DNA from: Conus ventricosus | Taxonomy: Eukaryota > Mollusca > Gastropoda > Neogastropoda > Conidae | DNA: 12,500 nt | Direction of reading: 5' to 3' | Assembly (NCBI GenBank): GCA_018398815.1 | Contig: CM031620.1 | Coordinates: 66,661,533 to 66,674,032, forward strand | Shown: positions 1-8,393 of the stretch, one piece after another | How the letters are laid out: every line of letters starts with the position of its first letter | Numbering within the stretch: the first letter of the stretch is position 1 | The notes under the pieces: model-generated | Database searches by the model: none | Told to the model about the DNA's origin: nothing | Seen by the model: only the letters and a program-made list of their open reading frames with translations | Program-made: the position numbers and the translations under genes

Positions 1-545
1 AATGAATTACAAACATTCCAATCAATATCCTATCTCTCTTTCTTGTCAAAAATTCAGGAGAAAGTGGTTCTCCACCAATTACACCAGCATAATCTTAAAA
101 GTAACATTCTTTGTTTCCACCAGTCAGCTTTCTGTGCAGAACACAATGCTGCTGCCATCTGAATCTTGAACAATATACTGACATCGCTTAACGACGACAA
201 CGTATTTGTTCTTCTAGATCTTTCTGCAGCTTTCAACACAACGGATAACGAAATTCTCCTCTCATGTCCGAGCACAAATTTTGGCATATGTGACCTGCGA
301 TGAATTGGCCTACTTTGTATTTTTTTCAAACATGACAGTAATTCGTCCTTAAATGTCATCTGACTTCGGTGTTTCCCAGGTTGTTGTGCTAGGTCCAATG
401 TTTTTTTTTTATAGTGTACACAACGTTCTGACTGAGATTACCAACAATTATGATAATAATGGAATGTTCGCCGATGATACTGAGCTTGAAGTGTGTGCTG
501 CAGCTGCTGTACACACGTGCTTCCAGTACACAGGCGCACTCTCAT
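1..545 (+). mobile_element. CR1/L2/Jockey-like LINE, reverse transcriptase remnant
   Basis: Decayed piece of a non-LTR retrotransposon RT, which would copy element RNA at a nicked target. Frame 1 reads almost continuously from the window start: a SFLSKIQEKVVLHQL segment (RT motif 1-2 region), HQSAFCAEHN, then VLLDLSAAFNTTDNEIL, with the first catalytic Asp at 217-219. One in-frame TGA lies at 160-162. Near 300-350 the frame moves to frame 2, which gives SDFGVSQVVVLGPMFF (family form GVPQGSVLGP, so the PQG turn is damaged) and MFADDTEL, the second catalytic pair, at 473-478. Homology fades near 540. The 5' part is outside the window and the 3' end is missing. Clade assignment comes from recalled family motifs; RT identity is firm, the exact clade less so. 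Confidence 0.85.
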
Positions 546-732
546 GCTAACCGCAACTACTTGAATCAAATAGTTATTTCTCTGTCCACATCCGCACACG
601 CGTGTGGCGCGTCAAACAAGGACAGAGATGTGTGTAAGCACTCTCGGCTGACTCAGACACGCTTCAAGTAACAGCAAAGCCTAGACCCTGCCAGCAGCCG
701 CAGTTCATGAACCCACAAAACTCTAGTACTTG

Positions 733-782
733 ACAAAACAAGCAAACAAACAAGCAAGCAAACAAACGAACAAATAAACAAG
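733..782. repeat. Impure (CAAA/CAAG)n simple repeat
   Basis: Tetranucleotide steps of AACA and AGCA alternate for about 50 bp with a few substitutions, typical of an ageing microsatellite. Confidence 0.8.
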
Positions 783-1001
783 CGATCAAAGGATTATGTA
801 AATGATAAACAGCTGCATCAAACAGATCGATAATGAAGAAATACACATCTGTGAGTACTGGTGACATCTAAAACATATAGTAAAGCATCACAAGAAAGAA
901 AAGAAAAGGAAAAAAAAAGAACGAATGAAGCAAAGGAGACAGAAATGAAGATGGGTCTAATCAGTCATCCTGTCCGTCTAGATCAGAGAATCAGTAGTTG
1001 G

Positions 1002-1061
1002 AGGAAGGGTGGGGGAGAGATGAAAACCAAATTGAAGAGGGGGCGGGGTGGGGGGGGGGGG
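1002..1061 (+). other. G-rich tract with quadruplex potential
   Basis: The tract contains GGAAGGGTGGGGG near 1002-1015, then G5-C-G4-T-G12 at 1039-1061. The second block alone has enough G-runs for a four-tetrad intramolecular quadruplex on the + strand. It sits in a purine-rich stretch about 100 bp before the 41-bp minisatellite. Structure is inferred from sequence only. Confidence 0.5.
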
Positions 1062-1156
1062 AGAATCAATGGAAAGAAAGACATGCGAAAGAAAACTAGG
1101 AGGAGAGATGTATCACAACAGAAGGTGACGAAGGGAGACAACTCGGGGAAGTGGAA

Positions 1157-1689
1157 AAATCAGGCAAACTGGCCCCAGTGCTGATTAACTGGATGACAAA
1201 TCAGGCAAACTGGCCCCAGTGCCGTTTAACTGGATGACAAATCAGGCAACCTGGCCCCAGTGCCGATTAACTGGATGACAAATCAGGCAAACTGGCCCCA
1301 GTGCCGTTTAACTGGATGACAAATCAGGCAAACTGGCCCCAGTGCCGATTAACTGGATGACAAATCAGGCAAATTGGCCCCAGTGCCGTTTAACTGGATG
1401 ACAAATCAGGCAAACTGGCCCCAGTGCCGTTTAACTGGATGACAAATCAGGCAAATTGGCCCCAGTGCCGTTTAACTGGATGACAAATCAGGCAAACTGG
1501 CCCCAGTGCCGTTTAACTGGATGACAAATCAGGCAAACTGGCCCCAGTGCCGATTAACTGGATGACAAATCAGGCAAACTGGCCCCAGTGCCGTTTAACT
1601 GGATGACAAATCAGGCAAACTGGCCCCAGTGCCGTTTAACTGGATGACAAATCAGGCACATCGGCCTCGGTGCCGATCAATTGGATGGA
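1157..1689. repeat. 41-bp minisatellite, 13 units
   Basis: Units start at 1157 and every 41 bp after that to 1649 without a single indel. Twelve units are near-identical; the thirteenth (1649-1689) is divergent (CATCGG, CTCGG and GATCAATTGG variants) and marks the array edge. Variation is confined to a few positions: GCCGTTT versus GCCGATT, AAACTGG versus AAATTGG, one AACCTGG, and one GCTG. Each unit contains ACTGG-CC-CCAGT, a short inverted repeat. Because 41 is not a multiple of 3 and each unit carries TAA and TGA, the array cannot encode protein. I do not recognise a named satellite family. Confidence 0.97.
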
Positions 1690-2147
<458 letters not shown>

Positions 2148-2686
2148 TGCTGGACAAAGAAACCAAAGGAAAAGGATAGACGGGGAAAAGTGCAGGCTAA
2201 CAATTCATCCGTCATTTTAGAATATAAAAGTTCTGGTATATCCGATATTTATCTGTCCAGTCCCGGAAAATAATCACGTGTATAGCTTCGCCCCCTTGCG
2301 GCGTTTGTCGTTGATCAATAACTTCTTTCCTTTTCTCTCTTTTTATTCTTTTTTTTTGATAAATGTTTTGAATTTCTCGTTTTTGTGTTAGTATTTCTCA
2401 CGATTTTTCTGTATTGTGTATGTTTTGGGCATGTATCTTTGGTGAAATGATCGATTCAACTGTAGTGTGTCTGACGAATAATTGTTTTGTACAGCCAAGT
2501 GGCAGGTTTAATACAATTGAAACGTTTGTTATTGGTCATTTAGTGCATCATCCTGTAATTACGTTTTGCTCTTGCCAGTTAATCTGTTGTAATTTGGACT
2601 GTTTTCTTGTTTACTACAATATTCACACGTTTGTTTTCAATCAGTGATCCTCAGATTGCTTACAGATAGTTAAGCTTCATACTTTC
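2148..2686 (+). other. T-rich non-coding stretch, possible LINE leader
   Basis: There is no convincing gene here. From about 2325 the + strand is strongly T-rich and reads without interruption into the start of an L1/Tx1-like ORF2 at 2687, so part of it is probably that element's 5'UTR or decayed ORF1 region. I could not locate the element's 5' boundary or a TSD partner for the sequence following its 3' poly(A) at 6344. An open frame at 2414-2647 has no recognisable domain and a skewed composition. Confidence 0.4.
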
Positions 2687-2867
2687 ATGTTGAATAGTGC
2701 AATCAAAATCATGTCGATGAATTGCCAAGGCTTTGGTAATGCTCAGAAAAGAAGGGATGTGTTTCACTTCTGCAAAAACAAAAATTATTCTGTATACCTA
2801 CTGCAAGACACTCCTTTTGATCCAAAACTAGAAAATTGCATAAGAGCAGAATGGGGATGCCAGTGTG
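2687..2867 (+). pseudogene. L1/Tx1-like LINE ORF2, N-terminal endonuclease fragment
   Basis: About 60 codons of an APE-type endonuclease, the domain that nicks target DNA to prime reverse transcription. The ATG at 2687 opens MLNSAIKIMSMNCQGFG, carrying the conserved catalytic Asn of the SxNCQG motif. This is followed by KRRDVFHF, YLLQDTPF (family form LQDTHF or LQETH) and RAEWG. Homology ends at the T-run at 2868, where an antisense insertion begins. The rest of the endonuclease and the RT core are absent. The C-terminal half of the same kind of protein resumes on the same strand near 4606, so both pieces probably belong to one copy. L1/Tx1 affinity is inferred from recalled motifs. Confidence 0.8.
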
Positions 2868-2876
2868 TTTTTTTTT

Positions 2877-2885
2877 GCTTCCTAT
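2877..2885. repeat. TSD copy 1 of the RTE-like insertion (GCTTCCTAT)
   Basis: Exact match to 3073-3081. It abuts the (CAT)n tail side of the 187-bp insertion. Confidence 0.7.
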
Positions 2886-3072
2886 CATCATCATCATTCT
2901 CTTGCCCATGATGGGCGTAGAGGAGAGATGAGAGACACTCTCGAAGCCAGACACCGCCATCCGGCCCTGTCCTCTGCCTGTCGCATCAGTGTAGGGCCAT
3001 CCATCCTGGTCCATTCTTTGATGTTGTCCATCCAGCATTTGGCTTGTCGTCCCCTTCGTCTGCCGCCTTCCA
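2886..3072 (-). mobile_element. 187-bp 5'-truncated RTE-like LINE 3' end
   Basis: The - strand frame encodes the last 60 or so residues of an RTE-type ORF2: a basic GRRRGRQAKCWMDNIKEWT block, then DGPTLMRQAEDRAGWR and LRPSWARE, ending at TGA (2894-2896). The stop codon is itself the first unit of a (TGA)n/(ATG)n tail, so there is effectively no 3'UTR, as in RTE-clade elements. Both borders carry an exact 9-bp direct repeat, GCTTCCTAT, at 2877-2885 and 3073-3081, as expected of a TSD. It landed in the 3' end of the antisense endonuclease fragment, just before its A-run. Confidence 0.8.
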
Positions 3073-3081
3073 GCTTCCTAT
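3073..3081. repeat. TSD copy 2 of the RTE-like insertion (GCTTCCTAT)
   Basis: Exact match to 2877-2885. It abuts the truncated 5' end of the insertion. Confidence 0.7.
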
Positions 3082-4193
3082 AGTCTAGTCCTTGTCACTT
3101 CATCTTCAAGCTCCTGCAGCTCTTCTGTCCAATATGGCCTGTAGTTCTTTCGAGCCCCACGTGGAATTGCCTCTGAGGCTGCTTTCAGAATGACTTGGTT
3201 GAAGTTTTTGGTGGCTCTGTTGATGTTGTAATCGTCCACTTTGATGGTCTTACAATACTCGTCAGAGAGGCCCGCGAACATCTCCCAATCCGCCTTCTTG
3301 TAATTCCATCTGGGAAAGGACTTGGCATTGCTTGGTGTGTACTGCAAATTGATGGCCAGTAGTACTGGTCTGTGGTCGCTGCCTGCCAACTGGCTCTGTA
3401 CCTTCCTGCTGGTTTTTTGGACAAGGTCGTCAGTGGCAAAGGCAAGATCTGGGGTGGTCGTGGTGAGCCATCGGCAAGAGAAGAAGGTTGGTGGGTCTTC
3501 TGGATCATTCAGAAGAAGCAGGTTGCTCTCTATCTGCCAGTCCTCCACTTCGTCTCCTCTTCGGTCATTCTCACTGTAACCCCAACAGGTTGAGTGGCTG
3601 TTAAAGACACCTACTACTATGCAGTTCTCTGATGGTATGTCCATTTTCTGTAGAGAGAGCTCTTTGTCTTGTGGGCAGTACACGTTGAAGATTGTGATAA
3701 CAGTCTTGTCCACTGTGATCTTGATTCTGTGGATTTCAGCTTCCTGATTTGTGTCCACTGTAAATTCCGAGGCTGGAATAATGTTCTTGACGAGTATCTG
3801 CACTCTTCCTTTCGGTCTTCCTTTGCTGTCCATCTTGAAGGTTTGGTAACCTCTGACTCTGAACCTGTGGTTGGGTTTCAGGTGTGTCTCTTGGATACAG
3901 GCCACATCAATGTTTTCTGTTTACATTCTCTCAGTAAGTGGGATCTTTTTGTGGTAGACGCCCTCTGCATTCCTCTGGAGAATGTTGAGTGGTCTAGGAG
4001 TTTCTCCGGGGTCAGATGTTTTTCGACCAGTAGCATTTTCCCTCCGCCTCCGATGCCTGGCTCCTCTCACCGGGACGGGGTGACCACCAGTCGTATGGGG
4101 TGGGTCCTTTTGAGGCACAGGGCCCGGCACTCTACTAGCCCGGCGGGACTCCTCTAGTAGAGCACCATATCGAAAATCAATGAGGTTGTCCAT
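3081..4193 (-). pseudogene. LINE APE-type endonuclease (Jockey/I-like), RT missing
   Basis: About 370 codons from the ATG at 4193 stay in one frame with a single internal stop (TAA, 3921-3923, codon 91). Residues 1-67 are a basic N-terminal extension with an RHRRRR patch. The endonuclease starts at PLNILQRNAEG (catalytic Asn 75), then CIQETH (Glu 102), VYCPQ, VVGVFNSHS and GSDHRP (272-274). The family motif is GDFN; here a GTC codon (3606-3608) puts Val where the catalytic Asp should be, so activity is predicted lost besides the internal stop. The protein ends at LEDEVTRTR where a linker and RT would normally follow. The good frame preservation indicates a fairly recent copy or recent decay. 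Its role was target-DNA nicking during retrotransposition. Confidence 0.88.
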
Positions 4194-4605
4194 CCATGAC
4201 GTAGGTGCGTTGTACTGCCGTTACGCGCCAAGGGCCCAGTACATCCGTCTTCGGCGTTGGTTTTCTTGTCCGGGTTTCCCTCTCGTAGGCGACATGCCGG
4301 CCAAGGCTGATGAGCATCCCCTACCCTGGTTTGTTTCTCCAAGGTTTTCCTTCCCCGGGGCTAGAGGGTTTTATGCGCCTCTTACTCGCATGATGAACCC
4401 GTCACAGGACACATGGGGAATTTGATATGGTGTTACAGTGCCACCTGTTACCCCGCGCCGTCCTGGTAGGAACATCGCCAGTTGGTCCGGGACTGCTTAT
4501 TCGACCAGGAAAGCCTGACTTATATCGCAGCTAACCCTCATATCTGGGGGCCGACCCCCTGTCCGCCACCCGGGGACCCGCCGGGTTGGGGATAGTCGCC
4601 CCGCC
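4194..4605 (-). promoter_or_regulatory. Presumed 5'UTR/internal promoter region of the antisense LINE
   Basis: About 410 bp of GC-rich sequence lies upstream of the ATG at 4193 on the - strand, clearly richer in GC than the AT-rich L1-like sequence on either side. I assume it is the element's 5'UTR, where LINE internal promoters normally lie. No promoter motif is identified. The edge lies where L1-like coding (reading WNPPKFKVLG) resumes on the + strand. Confidence 0.45.
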
Positions 4606-6055
4606 CGACACTTTGAATGGAATCCCCCGAAATTTAAAGTGCTTGGCGTCTGGTTAACTAATGATTTAACTGACTGTACGAACTTCAATTTGAACGAAAA
4701 CTTTGCAGAAATTAGAAGACTGTACAAGATATGGCTTAAGCGAAACATAACGCCTTTGCGTAGAGGAGCGGTTCTCAAGTCTTTAATTCTGTCAAAAATT
4801 ACTTATTTATGGATGTTGCTACCTAATCCACCCGACCAATTGATAGAATCTATACAAATCTCGGTGTTTCAGTTCGTATGGAGTAGGAAAAAAGATAGAA
4901 TCAACAGGAAAGTAGCTGTAAGAAATGTTAATGAAGGTGGACTTGGAATTCCTCACATTAAGGATGCAGTAACAGCATTAAAACTCAGCTGGGTTCGAAG
5001 ACTGAAAAATAGTAATCACAAATGGAAAAGATTACTCACAACAATTTATCCGAACATAGCTAAGTTAGATTTATTGGGCCCATCAATACCTGCTGAGAAA
5101 CACATGTTAAGCAATTTTTGGATAATGTCTTCGAAGCATATACAATATTTAGCTTAAAGGTAAATATTGAAACAACAAGTGATTTGCTTTTGGAACCTAT
5201 TTTCTATAATATAAATATTAGGATAGGTCAAAGAATCATTTACTACAATTAGAGATTTGTTAAATGATGATGGAACCTTTTTGACTGTGAATCAGTTTAA
5301 ACAAAAACATGGTGTTAACGTCGATTTTGTCACTTATAATGGATGTGTCGGTGCTATACGTAGCTATACCAACAAGACATGATTAACCCTTAACAGTAAC
5401 GATTCCATTGCATTGACTCACAAAACGCTTCAATTGATATATTCCATCCCAAAAGGCACGAAGTTTTATTATGATATGCTAAAGGACAAATTAGAACCCC
5501 AAATTGTAAAAGATGGAATGAAAAAAATGAAAAGCTTAACTGGAAAAATATTTTCATCAAGACCAAGAAAATACTAGAAATCAAACTGAAATGTTCCAAA
5601 TAAGAATTATGTACCGAATATTAGCAACTAACGTCATCCTTGCAAACATTAACATGAATGTTATTAACTCTGAGGATTGTTCTTTCTGTAAAAACGTGAG
5701 AGACAGTATTAGTCACATGTTATGGGGATGTTCACATGTAAAACGGTTTTGGGGACAGTTAGAAGCATGTATCAACTCCAGCACAGAAAATAGCTTTAAC
5801 CTTTTACTTAACGAAACGTTTGTGCTATTTGGATATGAAAAGAATACAAAGTCAAGTCATGCCCTTGATTATATTATAATCCTTGCAAAATTTTTCATCT
5901 TTAAATGTAAAACGGTGGAAACTCTACCACTCTATGTTAACTTTAAATCCTTCTTGTAGATTAAATATGAAACTGAAAAGTATATTTCTGTAACAAATAT
6001 GAGATATAACAGTTTTCAGGCAGAATGGTTTTATTTCAAAACACTTTTTGAATAG
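4606..6055 (+). pseudogene. L1/Tx1-like LINE ORF2, C-terminal part
   Basis: C-terminal domain downstream of the RT palm. Frame 1 from about 4612 reads WNPPKFKVLGVWLTND, LKSLILSK, LPNPPDQLIES, FQFVWSRKKDRINRK and NEGGLGIPHIKD up to TAA at 5155-5157. The match continues in frame 3 (about 5148-5247), frame 1 (5248-5383, stop, then on to about 5510 with YSIPKGTKFYYDM), frame 3 (5514-5585) and frame 2 (from about 5588). Frame 2 carries a zinc-knuckle-like C-X2-C-X8-H-X4-C at 5678-5731, the L1-type C-terminal Cys motif. After a TAG at 5957-5959 a further 31 codons end at TAG 6053-6055, probably the original C-terminus. At least four frameshifts make it dead. The RT catalytic core is absent. Confidence 0.85.
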
Positions 6056-6344
6056 ATAAAGCAACGAGCTAGCAAACTCATTGTGCCGTTACTTTGTTTT
6101 TGCCATACTTGTAATGTGTATGAGACATATAAATATTCATGCCTGTCACCAGGAATACTACAATGTAACTACAGATTCTTGTCCACCTAGTATTCAAGCT
6201 ACAGTTCATTTCTGTCTGGATGTTTACTTGTAGTGCACTTTTCATTCAATAATTTTTTTTCGTTGCTTTTGTTTGTAAGGTCTCCTATATTGTCATTTTC
6301 AATCATGTATGGAAAATGTAAAAACAAGTTCAATAAAAAAAAAA
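6056..6344 (+). mobile_element. L1/Tx1-like LINE 3'UTR with poly(A)
   Basis: This AT-rich, T-run-containing stretch follows the ORF2 stop and ends in AATAAA (6332-6337) merging into A10 (6335-6344). That is a standard poly(A) signal and tail for the 3' end of an L1-type insertion. Unrelated sequence begins at 6345. Confidence 0.7.
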
Positions 6345-6438
6345 GGCATGGAACGCTTGTCCGCAACACCTCATCATGCCCATAAACGCCTAGACTCTAT
6401 GATGTCGCATGCCCGAACACAGACAAAACTTTACCATA

Positions 6439-6450
6439 TCCGCTAATTGA
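6439..6450. repeat. TSD, left copy (TCCGCTAATTGA)
   Basis: A 12-bp exact direct repeat matches 7160-7171. It borders the 3' tail of the RTE-like insertion. Confidence 0.85.
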
Positions 6451-7159
6451 CTTGACTTGACTTGGTCCCTTAGACGTCGGTCCGTAGGGGCACCCCTGAA
6501 GCAGTGACAACCATCCTTCTCCATTCCTCTCTGTTCTCCGCCCTCCGCAATGTGTCTCTCAGCCGCAGGCCTGTCCATTCCGTGATGTTATCCTCCCATC
6601 TTTTCCTTTGTCGACCTCTTCGCCTTTGTCCTGGTACTGTGCCCTGCATGATTGTCTTGGCAAGGCCTGTTGATCGTGTGATGTGTCCATACCATTTCAG
6701 TTTGCGTCTTTTTACTGAGGTTAGGAGATCGACATATGGACCAATTTCATTCACGATGCGCTTTTTAACTTCCACATTGCTGATGTGATCTCTGTATGAG
6801 ATGCCAAGGAGTCGTCTGAAGCACCTCATTTCCATTGTTTGGATCTTTTTCTCAAGGTCTGATTTCAACGTCCATGACTCACAAGCATATAAGAATATCG
6901 CCATGACTAAGGATCGCATCAGTCTAATCTTTGAGCTGATGGAGATGTTTTTATTTCTCCAAAGAGGCGTTAGCTTAGATAGCGTAGCTGTGGTCTGAGC
7001 GACTCTTGAGATGATTTCAGGTCTTGATCCTTCATCTGAGATTGTTGCCCCCAAGTACTTAAATGTGTTGACTGGTTCAAGCTTTTTGCTGTTGATGGTT
7101 ATGTCTTGGGTAAAGCCGATTGGGTTGTTAGTCATGACCTTTGTCTTTTCCGCACTTAT
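6451..7159 (-). mobile_element. 5'-truncated RTE-like LINE with intact TSD
   Basis: The - strand insertion of 709 bp is bounded exactly by the 12-bp duplication TCCGCTAATTGA (6439-6450 and 7160-7171). It starts inside the RT (…ISAEKTKVM, just after the ADD motif region in full-length relatives) and ends with a short tail of about three TCAAG/CAAGT pentamers instead of poly(A). The perfect TSD and long open frame make this the youngest recognisable insertion here. Removing it gives an empty site reading CCATATCCGCTAATTGA followed by TATCTGCAG. Confidence 0.9.
6470..7159 (-). pseudogene. RTE-like ORF2 C-terminal fragment, open frame of 229 codons
   Basis: The frame is open from the truncated 5' edge (7159) to the stop at 6470-6472; the first Met codon is at 7135. 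It holds the RT thumb and C-terminal domain: EPVNTFKYLGATISDEGS (thumb), KIRLMRSLVMAIFLYACESW, ETMEMRCFRRLL-type block (here QTMEMRCFRRLLGISYRDH), RRKLKWYGHITRS, and a basic GQRRRGRQRKRWEDNITEWTG tail. The palm with its catalytic Asp residues is not present, so no polymerase activity is possible. The final residues (GVPLRTDV) seem one frame away from the usual RLRDQ-type ending, which is open in the next frame, suggesting one late indel. With no 5' region or promoter it is not expected to be expressed as its own gene. Confidence 0.9.
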
Positions 7160-7171
7160 TCCGCTAATTGA
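7160..7171. repeat. TSD, right copy (TCCGCTAATTGA)
   Basis: A 12-bp exact direct repeat matches 6439-6450. It borders the truncated 5' end of the RTE-like insertion. Confidence 0.85.
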
Positions 7172-7307
7172 TATCTGCAGCTAACCGTGTCGGTAAAACT
7201 CCGCAGCTTACTCCCACACCACCACCACCACCCGTCATCTTTTCTCTCCCCCACCCCTTCCGCGTCTTCCAAATACACATTAAAAAAGTGCGCGCGTGCG
7301 CGCGCAC

Positions 7308-7310
<3 letters not shown>

Positions 7311-7388
<78 letters not shown>
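7311..7388. repeat. (CA)39 microsatellite
   Basis: Uninterrupted run of 39 CA units. It is preceded by a short CG-alternating stretch (7290-7305) and followed by a GT/CG/CA mixed spacer. Confidence 0.97.
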
Positions 7389-7389
<1 letters not shown>

Positions 7390-7430
7390 CCCCCGCTTGT
7401 GTGTGAGTGCGCTCGCGCGCACACACACAC

Positions 7431-7433
<3 letters not shown>

Positions 7434-7511
<78 letters not shown>
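7434..7511. repeat. (CT)39 microsatellite
   Basis: Uninterrupted run of 39 CT units, by count the same length as the CA array upstream. It is homopyrimidine on the + strand. Confidence 0.97.
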
Positions 7512-7514
<3 letters not shown>

Positions 7515-7577
7515 ATGTGTGTGTGTACATGTATGTGTGCGTGTGCGTGCATGCATGATTGCTTCTGCGTGCGTGCG

Positions 7578-7701
<124 letters not shown>

Positions 7702-7709
7702 TATTTCAG

Positions 7710-7841
7710 AGGCCTTGAAGAATACCGGAGTGTGTCTGATTAGCAACCCATGTAAACGAGGAGCATGTTATGACGATGGCATCTCTGCTAAATGCTCCTG
7801 TCCGGACGGTTATTATGGTGACCACTGTCAACATAAAATGG
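7710..7841 (+). CDS. Internal exon encoding one EGF-like domain (host gene)
   Basis: A 132-nt exon (44 codons) with an acceptor ATATTTCAG (AG at 7708-7709) and donor GG|GTATGG (GT at 7842-7843). The reading frame that gives the domain enters and leaves in phase 1, the arrangement typical of shuffled EGF modules. The peptide has six cysteines in EGF order: VCLISNPC (C1-x5-C2), C2-x4-C3 (CKRGAC), C3-x8-C4, CSC (C4-x-C5), and C5-x8-C6 as CPDGYYGDHC, the classic CxxGYxGxxC ending. There is no calcium-binding DxxEC signature. It must be one module of a larger secreted or membrane protein used for extracellular contacts; the gene cannot be named, and no neighbouring exon is in the window. If not spliced at the donor, the frame stops at 7904-7906. 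Confidence 0.75.
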
Positions 7842-7906
7842 GTATGGGGTTGGCACAATTTTTGTCCGTTAAGCAGTTTAAACTGTCGCCTCAATGTTTG
7901 TCATAA

Positions 7907-8023
<117 letters not shown>

Positions 8024-8262
8024 TGTAATCAATTTCTTTATTCTTGTTTGTTGTTTAAATCGTTTCTTTTTCCTTTTAAAGTCATCTACGCCTGAACTGT
8101 TAATGCATAAACTTTTTAATGTTGTGAATATATGTGTGTTTGTTAAAAGTTTTGTAAGTTTTCGTCGCTAGTCATACTTAGTCCCTTAACGTCCCGGATG
8201 AAAAAAAGCATGTGTTTGCTTATCTGTTACCCTTGGAAATAAAGATTATCATCATCATCATC

Positions 8263-8268
<6 letters not shown>
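8024..8268 (+). mobile_element. Probable 3' end of an unassigned retroelement
   Basis: AT-rich, non-coding sequence ends in GGAAATAAAGATT (AATAAA at 8238-8243) followed directly by (ATC)7 at 8248-8268. An AATAAA-plus-trinucleotide tail is the usual finish of many invertebrate LINEs that lack true poly(A). No coding remnant survives, so the family is unknown. The alternative is a host transcript 3'UTR whose poly(A) signal serves a read-through product of the EGF exon. Confidence 0.5.
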
Positions 8269-8340
<72 letters not shown>

Positions 8341-8360
8341 GTGTGTGTGTGTGTGCGTCA

Positions 8361-8393
<33 letters not shown>

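Larger units (their letters stand above)
546..1156. other. Non-coding stretch, low-complexity DNA
   Basis: No supportable gene. The first 180 bp are unremarkable. Positions about 733-782 are an impure CAAA/CAAG tandem, about 880-1150 are strongly purine-rich (A/G), and 1039-1061 is G-rich. Open frames here are products of biased composition. Confidence 0.6.
2868..4605 (-). mobile_element. 3'-truncated Jockey/I-like LINE in antisense, ending in A9
   Basis: On the - strand this runs from a GC-rich 5' leader (about 4605 to 4194), through an N-terminal extension and APE endonuclease domain (4193-3081), to GACTATAGGAAGC and an A9 run (2876-2868). No RT domain is present, so the copy has its 5' end and lost its 3' two thirds, the reverse of normal LINE truncation. 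A second small insertion interrupts its tail (2886-3072). The exact 5' boundary near 4590-4611 is uncertain, and no TSD is visible across the insertion. Clade is tentative; the endonuclease resembles proteins annotated in molluscs as from mobile element jockey. Confidence 0.7.

Noticed and set aside
861..1184. 107-codon open frame rich in Lys, Arg, Glu and Gly
   Set aside because: Composition follows the purine-rich low-complexity DNA and its poly-G run; no start or domain evidence, and it runs into the minisatellite.
1157..1689. Regular array resembling a CRISPR locus
   Set aside because: The units are contiguous 41-bp copies with no unique spacers, and the DNA is eukaryotic. It is a minisatellite.
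2414..2647. 77-codon open frame upstream of the L1-like ORF2
   Set aside because: T-rich leader sequence gives a Phe/Cys/Val-rich peptide without domain features; more likely 5'UTR than ORF1.
3669..4157. 162-codon + strand open frame
   Set aside because: It lies antisense to the well-matched endonuclease coding sequence and has no recognisable motif; it is a shadow frame.
4307..4313. CTGATGA, the hammerhead ribozyme core motif, in the 5' leader of the antisense LINE
   Set aside because: No GAAA partner or flanking stems follow, and the motif is on the strand opposite to the element. I also looked for an HDV-like fold at the element's 5' end and could not support one by eye.
4400..4640. TSD for the antisense endonuclease LINE insertion
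   Set aside because: I looked near the 5' junction for the bases preceding 2868 (…GATGCCAGTGTG) and found only short chance matches such as CAGTG and ATGGGGA.
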